From Chloroflexota bacterium (lineage in GTDB: Bacteria; Chloroflexota; Ktedonobacteria; Ktedonobacterales; Ktedonobacteraceae): a stretch of DNA of 13,955 bases. The notes under the pieces are model-generated. The model did not search any database, was not told where the DNA came from, and worked only from the letters and a program-made list of their open reading frames with translations. The stretch covers positions 1 to 13,955 of the forward strand of contig CADDYT010000158.1 in the NCBI GenBank assembly GCA_902810755.1, given 5' to 3'. This document shows positions 6,209 to 13,148 of the stretch, one piece after another (the first letter of the stretch is position 1; each line of letters starts with the position of its first letter). A program made the position numbers and the translations under genes.

Positions 6209-7090
6209 TTATTCCTCCTCGTCAACAAATTTCCTGATTTCCTGCGTCGGCCCGCGATCGACGCCGAAAATAATGGTATAGTGGTTCAGGGCGGGATAAT
6301 CGACGAACCGGCAGTCTTTGATGCCCTGTCGGATGGCTTCTGCCGCTTCAACCGGCAACAACTGGTCATCTTCGGCAAATAAGCCCTGGCCCGCTCGCAG
6401 CAGCAGGGTAGGGACGGTGACATGTTCCCACTGCTCTTCCGGGTGATTCTCGAAAAGATGTACAGCGTCTTCCAGTATCCCTTCTCGATAGCCCTTCGAA
6501 GCGACGGAGCCGTCATCGTTGCGCCGCACATCGTGTTCAAAATATGCATCGAAGTAGTCGTTCCAGTAGGGTCCCATGAAGGGCGCGGCCTTGAGACGCT
6601 GCGTGTATTCCTCAAAGGATGGTACGGGCGTACTCAGGCGGTTGAACGACGCGGTGAGCCATGCCGGTTGCTCGCCTACCGATTTCCAGGGCAATGCCGC
6701 TCCTGCGTCGATCAGCACCAGTTTACTGAGCTTCTCCGGGTAGTGTGCGGCGAAGTAGAGCGCGATCATGGCGCCGAGTGAATGGCCAACGATTACAGGG
6801 CGTTGCAGGCCCAGCTCGTCGATAAGTTCGGCCAGATCGGCGGCATGTACGGGGACGCTGTAGCCCTCCTCTGGTTTGTCGCTGTCGCCGCGCCCGCGCA
6901 AATCGTAGGCGAACACGCGGTGATCGGCGGCCAGTTCGTCGGCGAAAGCCTGAAAACAGTAGGCGTTGGCGGTGATGCCATGTATGAAGACGATGGGCGT
7001 TCCCTGTTCTCCCCACTGCACATAGTGGAAGGTCAGATCACCGGCAATAATATAGTCATCTTGAACGGGTTTCACGAGTTTTGTCTGCAT
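6209..7090 (-). CDS. Alpha/beta hydrolase
   Basis: This 293-residue alpha/beta-hydrolase fold protein has the oxyanion-side HG motif at 37-38 (FIHGIT), DLRGRGDSDKP at 63-73, the nucleophile elbow GHSLG (Ser104), a cap region rich in aromatic residues (about 140-190), and the late catalytic histidine His270 (LNHYTIIFG). The acid is probably Asp241 or Asp242. It is a soluble esterase, lactonase or C-C hydrolase; the substrate is unknown. The ATG at 7090 was preferred to an in-frame TTG two codons earlier because GGGAG stands at correct spacing. The gene overlaps the end of the HIT gene by 35 bp and is followed after 6 bp by the hydroxyacyl-CoA dehydrogenase, so all are read from one message. 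An acyl-related substrate is plausible from that neighbour but not shown. Confidence 0.88.
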   Translation of the reverse strand: MQTKLVKPVQDDYIIAGDLTFHYVQWGEQGTPIVFIHGITANAYCFQAFADELAADHRVFAYDLRGRGDSDKPEEGYSVPVHAADLAELIDELGLQRPVIVGHSLGAMIALYFAAHYPEKLSKLVLIDAGAALPWKSVGEQPAWLTASFNRLSTPVPSFEEYTQRLKAAPFMGPYWNDYFDAYFEHDVRRNDDGSVASKGYREGILEDAVHLFENHPEEQWEHVTVPTLLLRAGQGLFAEDDQLLPVEAAEAIRQGIKDCRFVDYPALNHYTIIFGVDRGPTQEIRKFVDEEE

Positions 7091-7727
7091 CCTCAACTCC
7101 CTGAAATTCTTTCCACCTGGCGATTGTCGCCTCGATCAACGGAAAACCTTCTTCGTACCGCTGCTGAGGCGAGCGCCAGACCTTTTTCTGTGTGCGTGAA
7201 GCGACTCCCTTCCACAGCACACCCTGAATAATCTGCATATAGCGTTCCATTTCCGGCGCGAAGAGCAGCGCAACCTGCCCATCCTCCATGTAGAAGTAGT
7301 GGCCGCGAGAGGCGAACCAGCGGCGAATGTCATCTTGCGAGCGCACAACCTCGCTATGCAGGTTCCGGGAGAGATCGTATTCAGTCTCTCCAAAGGGGAA
7401 GCAATGCAGGTGGGCGTGGAAAACGGTCTGCCGGAAAATGCCATGTTCCCAGAATACAACCGGAGCATAGTACCGCTCGAAGAAACGCTGTATCTCGCGT
7501 TTGAGAGCAAATAGCTCCCTGTCCAGCGCGCCCGGCATCGCTCCATAGCAGCTATAATGCTGCTTCGGAATAATCAGTAGATGCCCTTCCAGCAAAGGAG
7601 CGTGGTCGGCGGCTATAATGAAATGGGGAGTCTCTTTGAGGATATTGGCGATACCGCTACCCTGGCAAAATACGCAGCCTGCCTCAAACAAGTCAGCATT
7701 CTGAGAGGCGTTGCTCCCATTGTGCAT
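7056..7727 (-). CDS. HIT-domain protein
   Basis: This 223-residue protein carries the histidine triad H104-A-H106-L-H108 in TVFHAHLHCFP, the signature of the HIT superfamily of nucleotide hydrolases and transferases. A C-x2-C pair (CVFC, 18-21) near the N-terminus is common in the family and may bind zinc. DHAPLLEGHLLIIPKQH (41-57) is the typical strand region before the triad. HIT proteins are usually 110-150 residues, so the C-terminal 80 or so residues are an extension without a recognised domain. It probably cleaves or transfers a nucleoside phosphate or phosphoramidate; the substrate is unknown. The ATG at 7727 has AAGGAG upstream. It is the second gene of the operon, 29 bp after the flavin reductase gene. 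Confidence 0.9.
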   Translation of the reverse strand: MHNGSNASQNADLFEAGCVFCQGSGIANILKETPHFIIAADHAPLLEGHLLIIPKQHYSCYGAMPGALDRELFALKREIQRFFERYYAPVVFWEHGIFRQTVFHAHLHCFPFGETEYDLSRNLHSEVVRSQDDIRRWFASRGHYFYMEDGQVALLFAPEMERYMQIIQGVLWKGVASRTQKKVWRSPQQRYEEGFPLIEATIARWKEFQGVEDADKTRETRSR

Positions 7728-7756
7728 GCGGCTTGCTCCTTTCTTCTCGGTCTGTG

Positions 7757-8233
7757 CTATCCCGCGTGACGAAATCCTGCTTCGGCCATTGTCAACGGCT
7801 TGCCTTCACCAATCATGCCCACGTCAACTACCTCGGCCACCAGCAGGGTCGAGTCTCCGGCAGGTGCGGTATGGCGCACTTCGCAGGCGACCCAGGCCAG
7901 CGCGTTACGCAGGATGGGGCAGCCGTTCTCTCCGATCTCATAGGCGACACCGGTCATTTTATCAGGATGTTGAACGGCTGATTTGCCCAGTAGCCCCGCC
8001 AGTTCGCGCTCTCCCGCTCTATAGACGTTGACGGTAAATTTCCCACTGTGTAACATCATCGGCAGCGATTTCGAATCATTTTCAACTGAGACAGCCAGCA
8101 GAGGCGGGTCAAACGAAACCTGCGTCAGCCAGTTGGCCGTAAAGGCATTGACCTCGCCTGCGTCGGCGCAACTCACGGCATACAGCCCGTATGTGAAGGT
8201 GCGCAACACCTGCTTTTTGAGATTGGCGTCCAC
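7757..8233 (-). CDS. Flavin reductase-like FMN-binding protein
   Basis: This 158-residue protein starts VDANLKKQVLRTFTYGLY. Proteins of the flavin reductase domain family (PF01613) commonly begin in this way, and NAFTANWLTQVSFDPPLLAVSV (29-50, in outline) is the conserved flavin-binding strand region. It probably binds FMN and transfers electrons from NAD(P)H to flavin or to a partner. The start is a GTG at 8233, chosen because it sits at the family N-terminus and follows a GAGG Shine-Dalgarno at 9-nt spacing. A longer frame to 8383 exists but its extra 50 residues do not look like protein of this family. It heads the operon with the HIT, hydrolase and dehydrogenase genes. The upstream 205 bp is shared with the divergent glycosyltransferase; I see no clear promoter for this strand there. 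Confidence 0.87.
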   Translation of the reverse strand: MDANLKKQVLRTFTYGLYAVSCADAGEVNAFTANWLTQVSFDPPLLAVSVENDSKSLPMMLHSGKFTVNVYRAGERELAGLLGKSAVQHPDKMTGVAYEIGENGCPILRNALAWVACEVRHTAPAGDSTLLVAEVVDVGMIGEGKPLTMAEAGFRHAG

Positions 8234-8438
8234 TTCTCTTTTCCTCACTCTATACGAAACGAATTCTGTAACTATGATGTATTGGGATTTCTGTCCTACC
8301 TGGAGCAATCCCTCGCCTTTCATTGTAATCACACAGAGGGCTTGAAGGGAAGGGGAAAAGACTTCAGTGGCAGGAAGCATCATTTTCGTCTATATTGTAG
8401 AGGTATAGAAGACAGTTTTTTCAACAAGGAGCATATGC

Positions 8439-9734
8439 ATGAATATTGCCAGGGCCATAGAGTGCTACGAATCTCATCTACGGTGGGCTGTTTTACCTCG
8501 TCTTCGTCCCGGTCTCCGGGTTATCCATATTGCCCCGCCATGGATAGAGGTGCCACCGGCAGGATATGGCGGTACTGAGATTGTCGTGGAGCGGGTTGCT
8601 ATTGGCCAGCAAGAGCTGGGCATGGATGTTGTGGTATTATGTCGTCCCGGCTCAACAGTTCCAGGGGCGGTCCATATTGCTCCTGGAAGACAGGAGTGGA
8701 GAGACCACCTTGCCCGGCTGAGGCATGACGAGATAGAAATATTTTATGCGGTTGAATGTGTCAAATGGATAAAGGCAGAACTGGATGCCGGGCGTTCCAT
8801 TGATATTATTCACACCCATGTACGCGGTGCGGCTTTGCTCTATATCTGTCGCGAACTGGCGGAGGTCGCGGGTATACCTGTGGTGCATACCGTCCACCTG
8901 CCTGTCATTGGAGATGAATGGGTGGCAGAGCGAGAACGGTATCATGAGGGATCATATGCCTTTCTGGTTGCTATCAGCCAGTATCATGGCCTGGAATTGA
9001 TGGAACAGATTGGCCCGTCAGGCTGTGCTGCCATCGTCTACAATCCTCTGCCGGGCGATGTCGTTTCGACGGAGAGGGTGAGCAAAGCTGGATACGCGGC
9101 TTATGCGGCACGGATTCATCCCGACAAGCGGCAAGACCTGGCGGTACAGGTAGCACTGCGGGCCAACGTGCCGCTTATTCTCATTGGTAAGATAGCCGAG
9201 GACATGCTATATTATCAACAGCAGATACTACCGCTCATCGACGACCACCGTATCGTGTACGTTGGAGAGGTGAGCAACGAAATGCGGGACAAGTATCTGG
9301 CTCATGCCGACTTTGTTCTGGCCCCTGTGCAGTGGAACGAGCCGAATGGGATTGGACATACACTGGCAGCGGCACTTGGTACGCCGGTGATCTACTTTGA
9401 TCGTGGGGCGCTGGCCGAAACGTTGTGGCATGGCGTCTCCGGCATCTCTGTCCCCCCTGATGATCTTGACGCTATGGTTGAGGCCATACCTGGAGCCTGC
9501 GCTCTTGATTCTGACCTCTGCTCGCTCATTACGCTTGCTCGCTTCAACTACCGTCGAGCGGTCGCGGGATATACTGAACTCTATGCCGATATTCTTCAGG
9601 GCAAGCATCGCCAGGGTATGCTCTATCCTACCATTGCTGAGTATGAGATCGTACAACCACTCTATAGAATGATTCAGGCAAATTCAAGAAAGGAGGATGA
9701 GATCGCCGGAGTTCAATCGTTTACAAGAGTATAA
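8439..9734 (+). CDS. Glycosyltransferase, GT4-like (GT-B fold)
   Basis: This 431-residue enzyme has a two-domain GT-B architecture. The N-terminal domain contains RVIHIAPPW followed by PPAGYGGTE (27-46), the acceptor-side glycine-rich loop common in GT4 enzymes. The C-terminal nucleotide-sugar domain has AARIHPDK (Arg225, Lys230), ADFVLAPVQWNEPNGIG (about 290-306) and GTPVIYFDRGALAE (314-327). In the usual Ex7E motif the first glutamate is Glu301, but position 309, normally the second, is Leu. The donor sugar and acceptor are unknown. The 26 residues before the first strand are unusual; ATG 8439 was kept because AAGGAG lies 7 nt upstream. No signal peptide is visible. It is followed after 128 bp by a second glycosyltransferase on the same strand. 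Confidence 0.88.
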   Translation: MNIARAIECYESHLRWAVLPRLRPGLRVIHIAPPWIEVPPAGYGGTEIVVERVAIGQQELGMDVVVLCRPGSTVPGAVHIAPGRQEWRDHLARLRHDEIEIFYAVECVKWIKAELDAGRSIDIIHTHVRGAALLYICRELAEVAGIPVVHTVHLPVIGDEWVAERERYHEGSYAFLVAISQYHGLELMEQIGPSGCAAIVYNPLPGDVVSTERVSKAGYAAYAARIHPDKRQDLAVQVALRANVPLILIGKIAEDMLYYQQQILPLIDDHRIVYVGEVSNEMRDKYLAHADFVLAPVQWNEPNGIGHTLAAALGTPVIYFDRGALAETLWHGVSGISVPPDDLDAMVEAIPGACALDSDLCSLITLARFNYRRAVAGYTELYADILQGKHRQGMLYPTIAEYEIVQPLYRMIQANSRKEDEIAGVQSFTRV

Positions 9735-9767
9735 AGTGTCCTGTTTTCGGGCATGCTCTATTGATCT

Positions 9768-9776
9768 TGCTATAAA
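9768..9776 (+). promoter_or_regulatory. Possible extended -10 promoter between the glycosyltransferase genes
   Basis: TGC-TATAAA at 9768-9776 matches an extended -10 element in the 128-bp gap. No clear -35 box accompanies it. If used, the second glycosyltransferase gene would have its own message with a leader of roughly 55-80 nt. Confidence 0.35.
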
Positions 9777-9862
9777 TATGTCTGGCTGAGTTACGAGGAC
9801 TATCTTTCTCTCGTCAAAAGGAGAAATACGTCATCATTTTACCTTTTTTCAAGGGGGAAAAG

Positions 9863-11287
9863 TTGTATACAGATACATTTTCTCTGCAAAGAAGCACAGT
9901 TTCTTCCAGGACAGTTGCTGTTGTCCATTTTTTCTCTGAACGAACCGACGGCGTTTCGTTACAGATTCATGAGAATGATCGTGTGCTTGCCAGGCTGGGA
10001 TGGAACGTCATTGAATGTAGCGCGGATGCTGCCGGTGAGAACGGCTTTGCTCTGCCAGAGCTTGATTATTCAGCGCCGTCGGTACAGATTTTCAAAAGAG
10101 GGAGCGCGGGCGAACCTGAAAGTGAGGCGGCTGTAGAAAGGGCATTTGAAGATCAGGTGCAGGTAATAAAGGGCAGGCTGGAGGAATTGCTGCGCCAGCA
10201 CCATCCGCAGGTGTTCCATGTGCGCAACATTCTCTCATTGCCTATCCACCCGGCAGCTACCGTCGCTATGGCCGAATTTATCGCCGAACATCCTGCTATC
10301 AAATTTCTTACGCAGCACCATGACTTTAGCTTCGAGGACGATTTCCTGCCGGGAGATAGAAAGAGAGCGTATGAAATTCCTTTCCCCGCCATCCAGAAGC
10401 GTGTCGAAGCGTCTCTCCTGTATTCTCCCGCCAACGTTCGTCACGCCGTGATTAACTCCATCATGCAGCGACGCCTTTTAGAGGAGTATGACCTTCAGGC
10501 CGCTATTATCCCCGATTCACTCGACTTCGAGAGCCAGCCGACTGAGATGGCTCATCTGAGAGAGCAACTTGGCATCCGGGCAAACGATGTGGTGTTTGGT
10601 GTGATGACCAGAATTATTCCACGTAAAGCCATAGAGGTAGCGGTACAGTTTATCGCTGCTCTGCAAGAATGCCGGGATGAGTTTGTGGGGAAAGGAAGAG
10701 GGATATATGGGAGACCCATTACCGCAGATAGCCGTTTTCTGCTCCTGCTTCCCCAGCAAGCCGGGCTGGATGAACCGCAGAATGACAGCTACTTCGCAAA
10801 GCTGTGGAGATATGCTGAGAAGCGGGGAGTGAAGCTCTGCTACATCGGTGATAAGGTAGTGGCGGATAGCGGGTATAGGGGCGAAGCTGACCTCATCCCC
10901 TTCTACAGCCTCTATCGTATAGTGGATGTGCTTATGTACCCCAGCTATCAGGAAGGGTTTGGCAACCAGTTCCTGGAGGCAGTAGCTTTCGGAAGAGGCG
11001 TGGTTGTAGCTCATGAATATCCGGTAATGGAGGCGGATATTCTTCCTGTCATCGGTCGCGATGGCATTGTTTCGCTGGGTAACAACAGCCAGTACGCCCT
11101 TGACGAAGAGGGGCTTGTTCAGTTGCGGGAAGACGTGTTACGGGCGGCGGTAGAGCGGGAAGTCCATTTTCTCCTGCACCCGGAAGAGCAAAGGCTGGTT
11201 GAAGCAAGAACCTACGCACGTTTGAAAGAGGCTTTCGATGCCGGTGTGGTTGGTAGCAAGTTAGATGCGCTCTTGCGCTCGTTCTAG
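9863..11287 (+). CDS. Glycosyltransferase, GT4-like, resembling glucosylglycerate-type mannosyltransferases
   Basis: This 474-residue GT-B enzyme has SERTDGVSLQI (25-35) near the N-terminus, QHHDFSFEDD (151-160), VINS (196-199), IIPDSLDF (215-222), and an intact Ex7E motif Glu364-Glu372 (YQEGFGNQFLEAVAFG). The combination of TDGVSLQ, HHDF and IPxxxDF recalls mannosylglucosylglycerate synthase-like proteins, in my recollection. That would suggest making a small glycoside or compatible solute, but this is a resemblance only. The C-terminal helix-rich tail (about 410-474) is normal. The start is uncertain: TTG 9863 has GGGGG at 5-nt spacing, no ATG or GTG is available between the upstream stop at 9773 and residue 20, and a much better AAAGGAG at 9817-9823 faces only ATC/ATT codons. 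The end lies just before a palindrome and a strong hairpin. Confidence 0.85.
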   Translation: MYTDTFSLQRSTVSSRTVAVVHFFSERTDGVSLQIHENDRVLARLGWNVIECSADAAGENGFALPELDYSAPSVQIFKRGSAGEPESEAAVERAFEDQVQVIKGRLEELLRQHHPQVFHVRNILSLPIHPAATVAMAEFIAEHPAIKFLTQHHDFSFEDDFLPGDRKRAYEIPFPAIQKRVEASLLYSPANVRHAVINSIMQRRLLEEYDLQAAIIPDSLDFESQPTEMAHLREQLGIRANDVVFGVMTRIIPRKAIEVAVQFIAALQECRDEFVGKGRGIYGRPITADSRFLLLLPQQAGLDEPQNDSYFAKLWRYAEKRGVKLCYIGDKVVADSGYRGEADLIPFYSLYRIVDVLMYPSYQEGFGNQFLEAVAFGRGVVVAHEYPVMEADILPVIGRDGIVSLGNNSQYALDEEGLVQLREDVLRAAVEREVHFLLHPEEQRLVEARTYARLKEAFDAGVVGSKLDALLRSF

Positions 11288-11316
11288 CACGATATTCTCT
11301 GAAAAACTGCTCTACA

Positions 11317-11334
11317 CATGGCATGCATGCCATG
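11317..11334. repeat. 18-bp perfect palindrome
   Basis: CATGGCATGCATGCCATG is its own reverse complement and lies 30 bp past the second glycosyltransferase stop codon. It could be a protein-binding site or the 3' hairpin of the message; no T-run follows. Confidence 0.6.
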
Positions 11335-11359
11335 AGAAACATGTTCATATGGGTGATCT

Positions 11360-11394
11360 GGGGCCAGGGCGCAGGACAACTGCGCCCTGGCCCC
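11360..11394. terminator. 14-bp perfect hairpin between convergent genes
   Basis: GGGGCCAGGGCGCA (11360-11373) pairs perfectly with 11381-11394 around the 7-nt loop GGACAAC. It sits immediately after the ybaK stop codon (11396-11398, minus strand) and 72 bp after the glycosyltransferase stop. There is no T-run on either side, so it is a strong 3' hairpin acting on both messages rather than a textbook intrinsic terminator. Confidence 0.6.
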
Positions 11395-11395
11395 A

Positions 11396-11875
11396 CTACT
11401 TAATCGAGACAATCTCTCCCTTCGTCATAGCTGTCAGATCCTTCGGGGTGAGACGGAAGACGGCGTGGGGTGTTCCGGCTGCTGCCCATATTTCAGAATA
11501 CTGCAATAAGTCTTCATCGATGAAAGTTTGCAGGGGTTCGAGATGGCCGACCGGGGGGACGCCACCGACGGCGAAGCCGGTGTGCTGGCGCACGAAATCG
11601 GCGTTGGCCTTTTCAATTGGCTCGCCGAGCAGCTCCCCTATACGCTTTTCGTTGACGCGGTTGGGGCCGCTGGCGATCACCAGGACCGGTTTGCCGCTCT
11701 GTCTGCCTTTGAAAATGAGCGATTTGACAATCTGCTCGACCCGGCAACCGACCGCCTGGGCCGCTTCGACAGCCGTGCGGGTTGAATCGGGAAGCTCAAC
11801 GACTTCACAGGCAAAGCCCATTGTCTTTAACGTTTCCTGAACCTTTCGCGCGCTTGCGCTTAACTCTTTTGCCAT
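11396..11875 (-). CDS. ybaK: YbaK/EbsC-family aminoacyl-tRNA deacylase
   Basis: This 159-residue single-domain protein is related to the editing domain of prolyl-tRNA synthetase. Lys51 in QIVKSLIF is the conserved lysine. RTAVEAAQAVGC (33-44), the VLVIASG strand (64-70), TGFAVGGVPPVGH (99-111) and IDEDLL (119-124) are the conserved family blocks. Known relatives deacylate Cys-tRNA(Pro) or other mischarged tRNAs in trans, which protects translation fidelity; which mischarged tRNA this one clears is not certain. The start at 11875 follows AGGTGAT with 6-nt spacing. It is monocistronic, diverging from the histidine phosphatase across 98 bp that hold two overlapping promoters, and converging on the second glycosyltransferase. 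Confidence 0.92.
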   Translation of the reverse strand: MAKELSASARKVQETLKTMGFACEVVELPDSTRTAVEAAQAVGCRVEQIVKSLIFKGRQSGKPVLVIASGPNRVNEKRIGELLGEPIEKANADFVRQHTGFAVGGVPPVGHLEPLQTFIDEDLLQYSEIWAAAGTPHAVFRLTPKDLTAMTKGEIVSIK

Positions 11876-11897
11876 TTACTCATCACCTTCCAGCGTT

Positions 11898-11927
11898 TTG
11901 CCCCTATTGTATCATGCCTGTACAATA
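11898..11927. promoter_or_regulatory. Overlapping divergent promoters on an inverted repeat
   Basis: The plus-strand promoter has TTGCCC at 11898-11903 and TACAAT at 11921-11926 with a 17-bp spacer, leading to the phosphatase ATG about 41 nt after the probable start. The minus strand has an extended -10, TGATACAAT (11914-11906), reading toward ybaK with a leader of about 24 nt. The two -10 boxes are the arms of a perfect 7-bp inverted repeat, TATTGTA (11905-11911) and TACAATA (11921-11927). Minus-strand transcription would start inside the plus-strand -35 box, so RNA polymerase could hardly occupy both. Confidence 0.55.
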
Positions 11928-11973
11928 TGGCATGGGATGGTTTGTTTCCTGCCCTGGGAGGATAGATAACGCG

Positions 11974-12735
11974 ATGACAGACATCTATTTGATACGTCAT
12001 GGTGAGTTTGTGACAGATATGCCTTTTTCGTCTGTTCCGCCGGATGGTCCGCCGCTTTCTCCGCTCGGTATCTTGCAGGCGGAACGATTGCGCGACCGGC
12101 TGGCAGGCACGGGGGAGATTCGCGCGGATGTGCTAATCTCCAGTCCTTTGCAGCGCGCCCGGCAGACGGCGGAGATCATTGCCCCGGCCCTTGCTTTGCC
12201 CGTCACGTTGGATGATGGTTTCCAGGAGTTCCGTATTGGCAATCGCTCATGGGTTTCTGCTAAGGAGATTGTCGAGAAATACGGACTGGTCGATTTCGCG
12301 CGGGAGCCGGAACGCCCGATTGTTCCCGGCGGCGAAAGCTGGTCGCAATTCACGGCGCGGGTTAGCGGCGCTTTTGAGCGCGTTATTCGGGCATATGACG
12401 GCAAAACCATCGTCATTGTCTGCCACGACGGCATTATTGGCGTCTCTTTCCTGTATTTCTTCGGGCTTGAGACGCTCAAATTCGTCAAGGGCATCTTCCG
12501 CCCGGCCTTCGCACAGCTTTATACCAGTACCACCTCCATCACCTACTGGCACAAGAATCTCTTCCGTGATGTCCCGCAGGAGCAGGAGCCGCAGTGGACG
12601 CTGGTGCGCTATAACGATGATGTTCACCTGTATGATATTGGCCTGCCGGAGCGCATCCCCTGGCAGCAGGTCACGCCGCGTTTCGGTGGCGGCCCCGGCC
12701 TGCGCCCTGTACAGGTGAAGCATCCACCCCGTTGA
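11974..12735 (+). CDS. Histidine phosphatase (phosphoglycerate mutase-like)
   Basis: This 253-residue protein has the phosphohistidine motif LIRHGE (Arg8, nucleophile His9), SSPLQRARQTA (Arg61), the acid-bearing QEFRIGNR (Glu85), and the second catalytic histidine His151 in IVCHDG. These place it in branch 1 of the histidine phosphatase superfamily. In this branch small-molecule phosphatases are more common than true mutases, and the mutase-defining residues cannot be judged here. The C-terminal 70 residues (about 183-253), ending in a Pro/Gly-rich tail, lie beyond the usual core. The ATG at 11974 was chosen because the family start MTDIYLIRHG begins there, GGGAGG lies 12 nt upstream, and the longer frame from 11782 runs across ybaK and the promoter. 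It is monocistronic. Confidence 0.9.
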   Translation: MTDIYLIRHGEFVTDMPFSSVPPDGPPLSPLGILQAERLRDRLAGTGEIRADVLISSPLQRARQTAEIIAPALALPVTLDDGFQEFRIGNRSWVSAKEIVEKYGLVDFAREPERPIVPGGESWSQFTARVSGAFERVIRAYDGKTIVIVCHDGIIGVSFLYFFGLETLKFVKGIFRPAFAQLYTSTTSITYWHKNLFRDVPQEQEPQWTLVRYNDDVHLYDIGLPERIPWQQVTPRFGGGPGLRPVQVKHPPR

Positions 12736-12754
12736 AAGACGCGCATAGCACAAA

Positions 12755-12806
12755 AAGCCCCTGCTTTCAGGCGTGGATGATTACTGCCTGAAGCAGAGAC
12801 CCTTTT
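12755..12806. terminator. Bidirectional rho-independent terminator
   Basis: CTGCTT(T)CAGGC (12761-12772) pairs with GCCTGAAGCAG (12786-12796) with one bulged T and a 13-nt loop. CCCTTTTC follows on the plus strand, and on the minus strand the stem is followed by GGGCTTTTTG (12760-12751). It therefore serves both the phosphatase and the DUF2630 gene. Confidence 0.75.
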
Positions 12807-12822
12807 CTCCCCCATCTACTCT

Positions 12823-13065
12823 CTACTGGAGGTAATGCTCAACGATTGAGGGATCGCGTTCGTTTGCCTCGTTGGGGTTCATACCAAACTCTCGCCTGGC
12901 CCGGCGCTGGCGCAGCAGATCCCAGAGCTGATCTAAGTGAACCTGAAGTTGCTGCATGCGCGCGCGCTGCTCTTCGGTGAGCGGCTGCTGTTCCGCCGAG
13001 TTCATCAGTTCGTGTTCTTCATTGACCAGCTGCTCGATGTGCTGGAGAATCTCGCTATCGTTCAT
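12823..13065 (-). CDS. DUF2630 protein
   Basis: This 80-residue all-helical protein has the DUF2630 pattern: MNDSEILQHIEQLVNEEHEL at the N-terminus and the core LDQLWDLLRQRRARRE (44-59), followed by a short charged tail ending VEHYLQ. No function is established for the family as far as I know. The ATG at 13065 was chosen over the in-frame GTG at 13074 because that GTG belongs to the Shine-Dalgarno GAGGTGA. It lies 83 bp downstream of the SDR gene on the same strand, so the two may share a message; no promoter is obvious in that gap. A terminator follows at 12755-12806. Confidence 0.83.
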   Translation of the reverse strand: MNDSEILQHIEQLVNEEHELMNSAEQQPLTEEQRARMQQLQVHLDQLWDLLRQRRARREFGMNPNEANERDPSIVEHYLQ

Positions 13066-13148
13066 GGGTTTCACCTCATATTCTCAAAGGAAACGAAAAC
13101 GTTTCTCTGTCTCTTCATCTTATCACGCAGGCGGTGGGAGAGAAAGGA

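Noticed and set aside
8234..8383. 50-residue N-terminal extension of the flavin reductase
   Set aside because: The family N-terminus begins at the GTG at 8233, which has a Shine-Dalgarno; the extension has no similarity to the domain.
9736..9789. 17-codon frame starting GTG between the two glycosyltransferase genes
   Set aside because: No ribosome-binding site and no sign of conservation; it also spans the candidate extended -10 promoter.
11782..11973. 64-codon N-terminal extension of the histidine phosphatase
   Set aside because: It overlaps the ybaK gene and the divergent promoter, while the family start MTDIYLIRHG has its own GGGAGG.
13096..13105. AAACGTTT as a LacI-type operator upstream of DUF2630
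   Set aside because: Only 8 bp are symmetric and the flanks do not match; too short to support.
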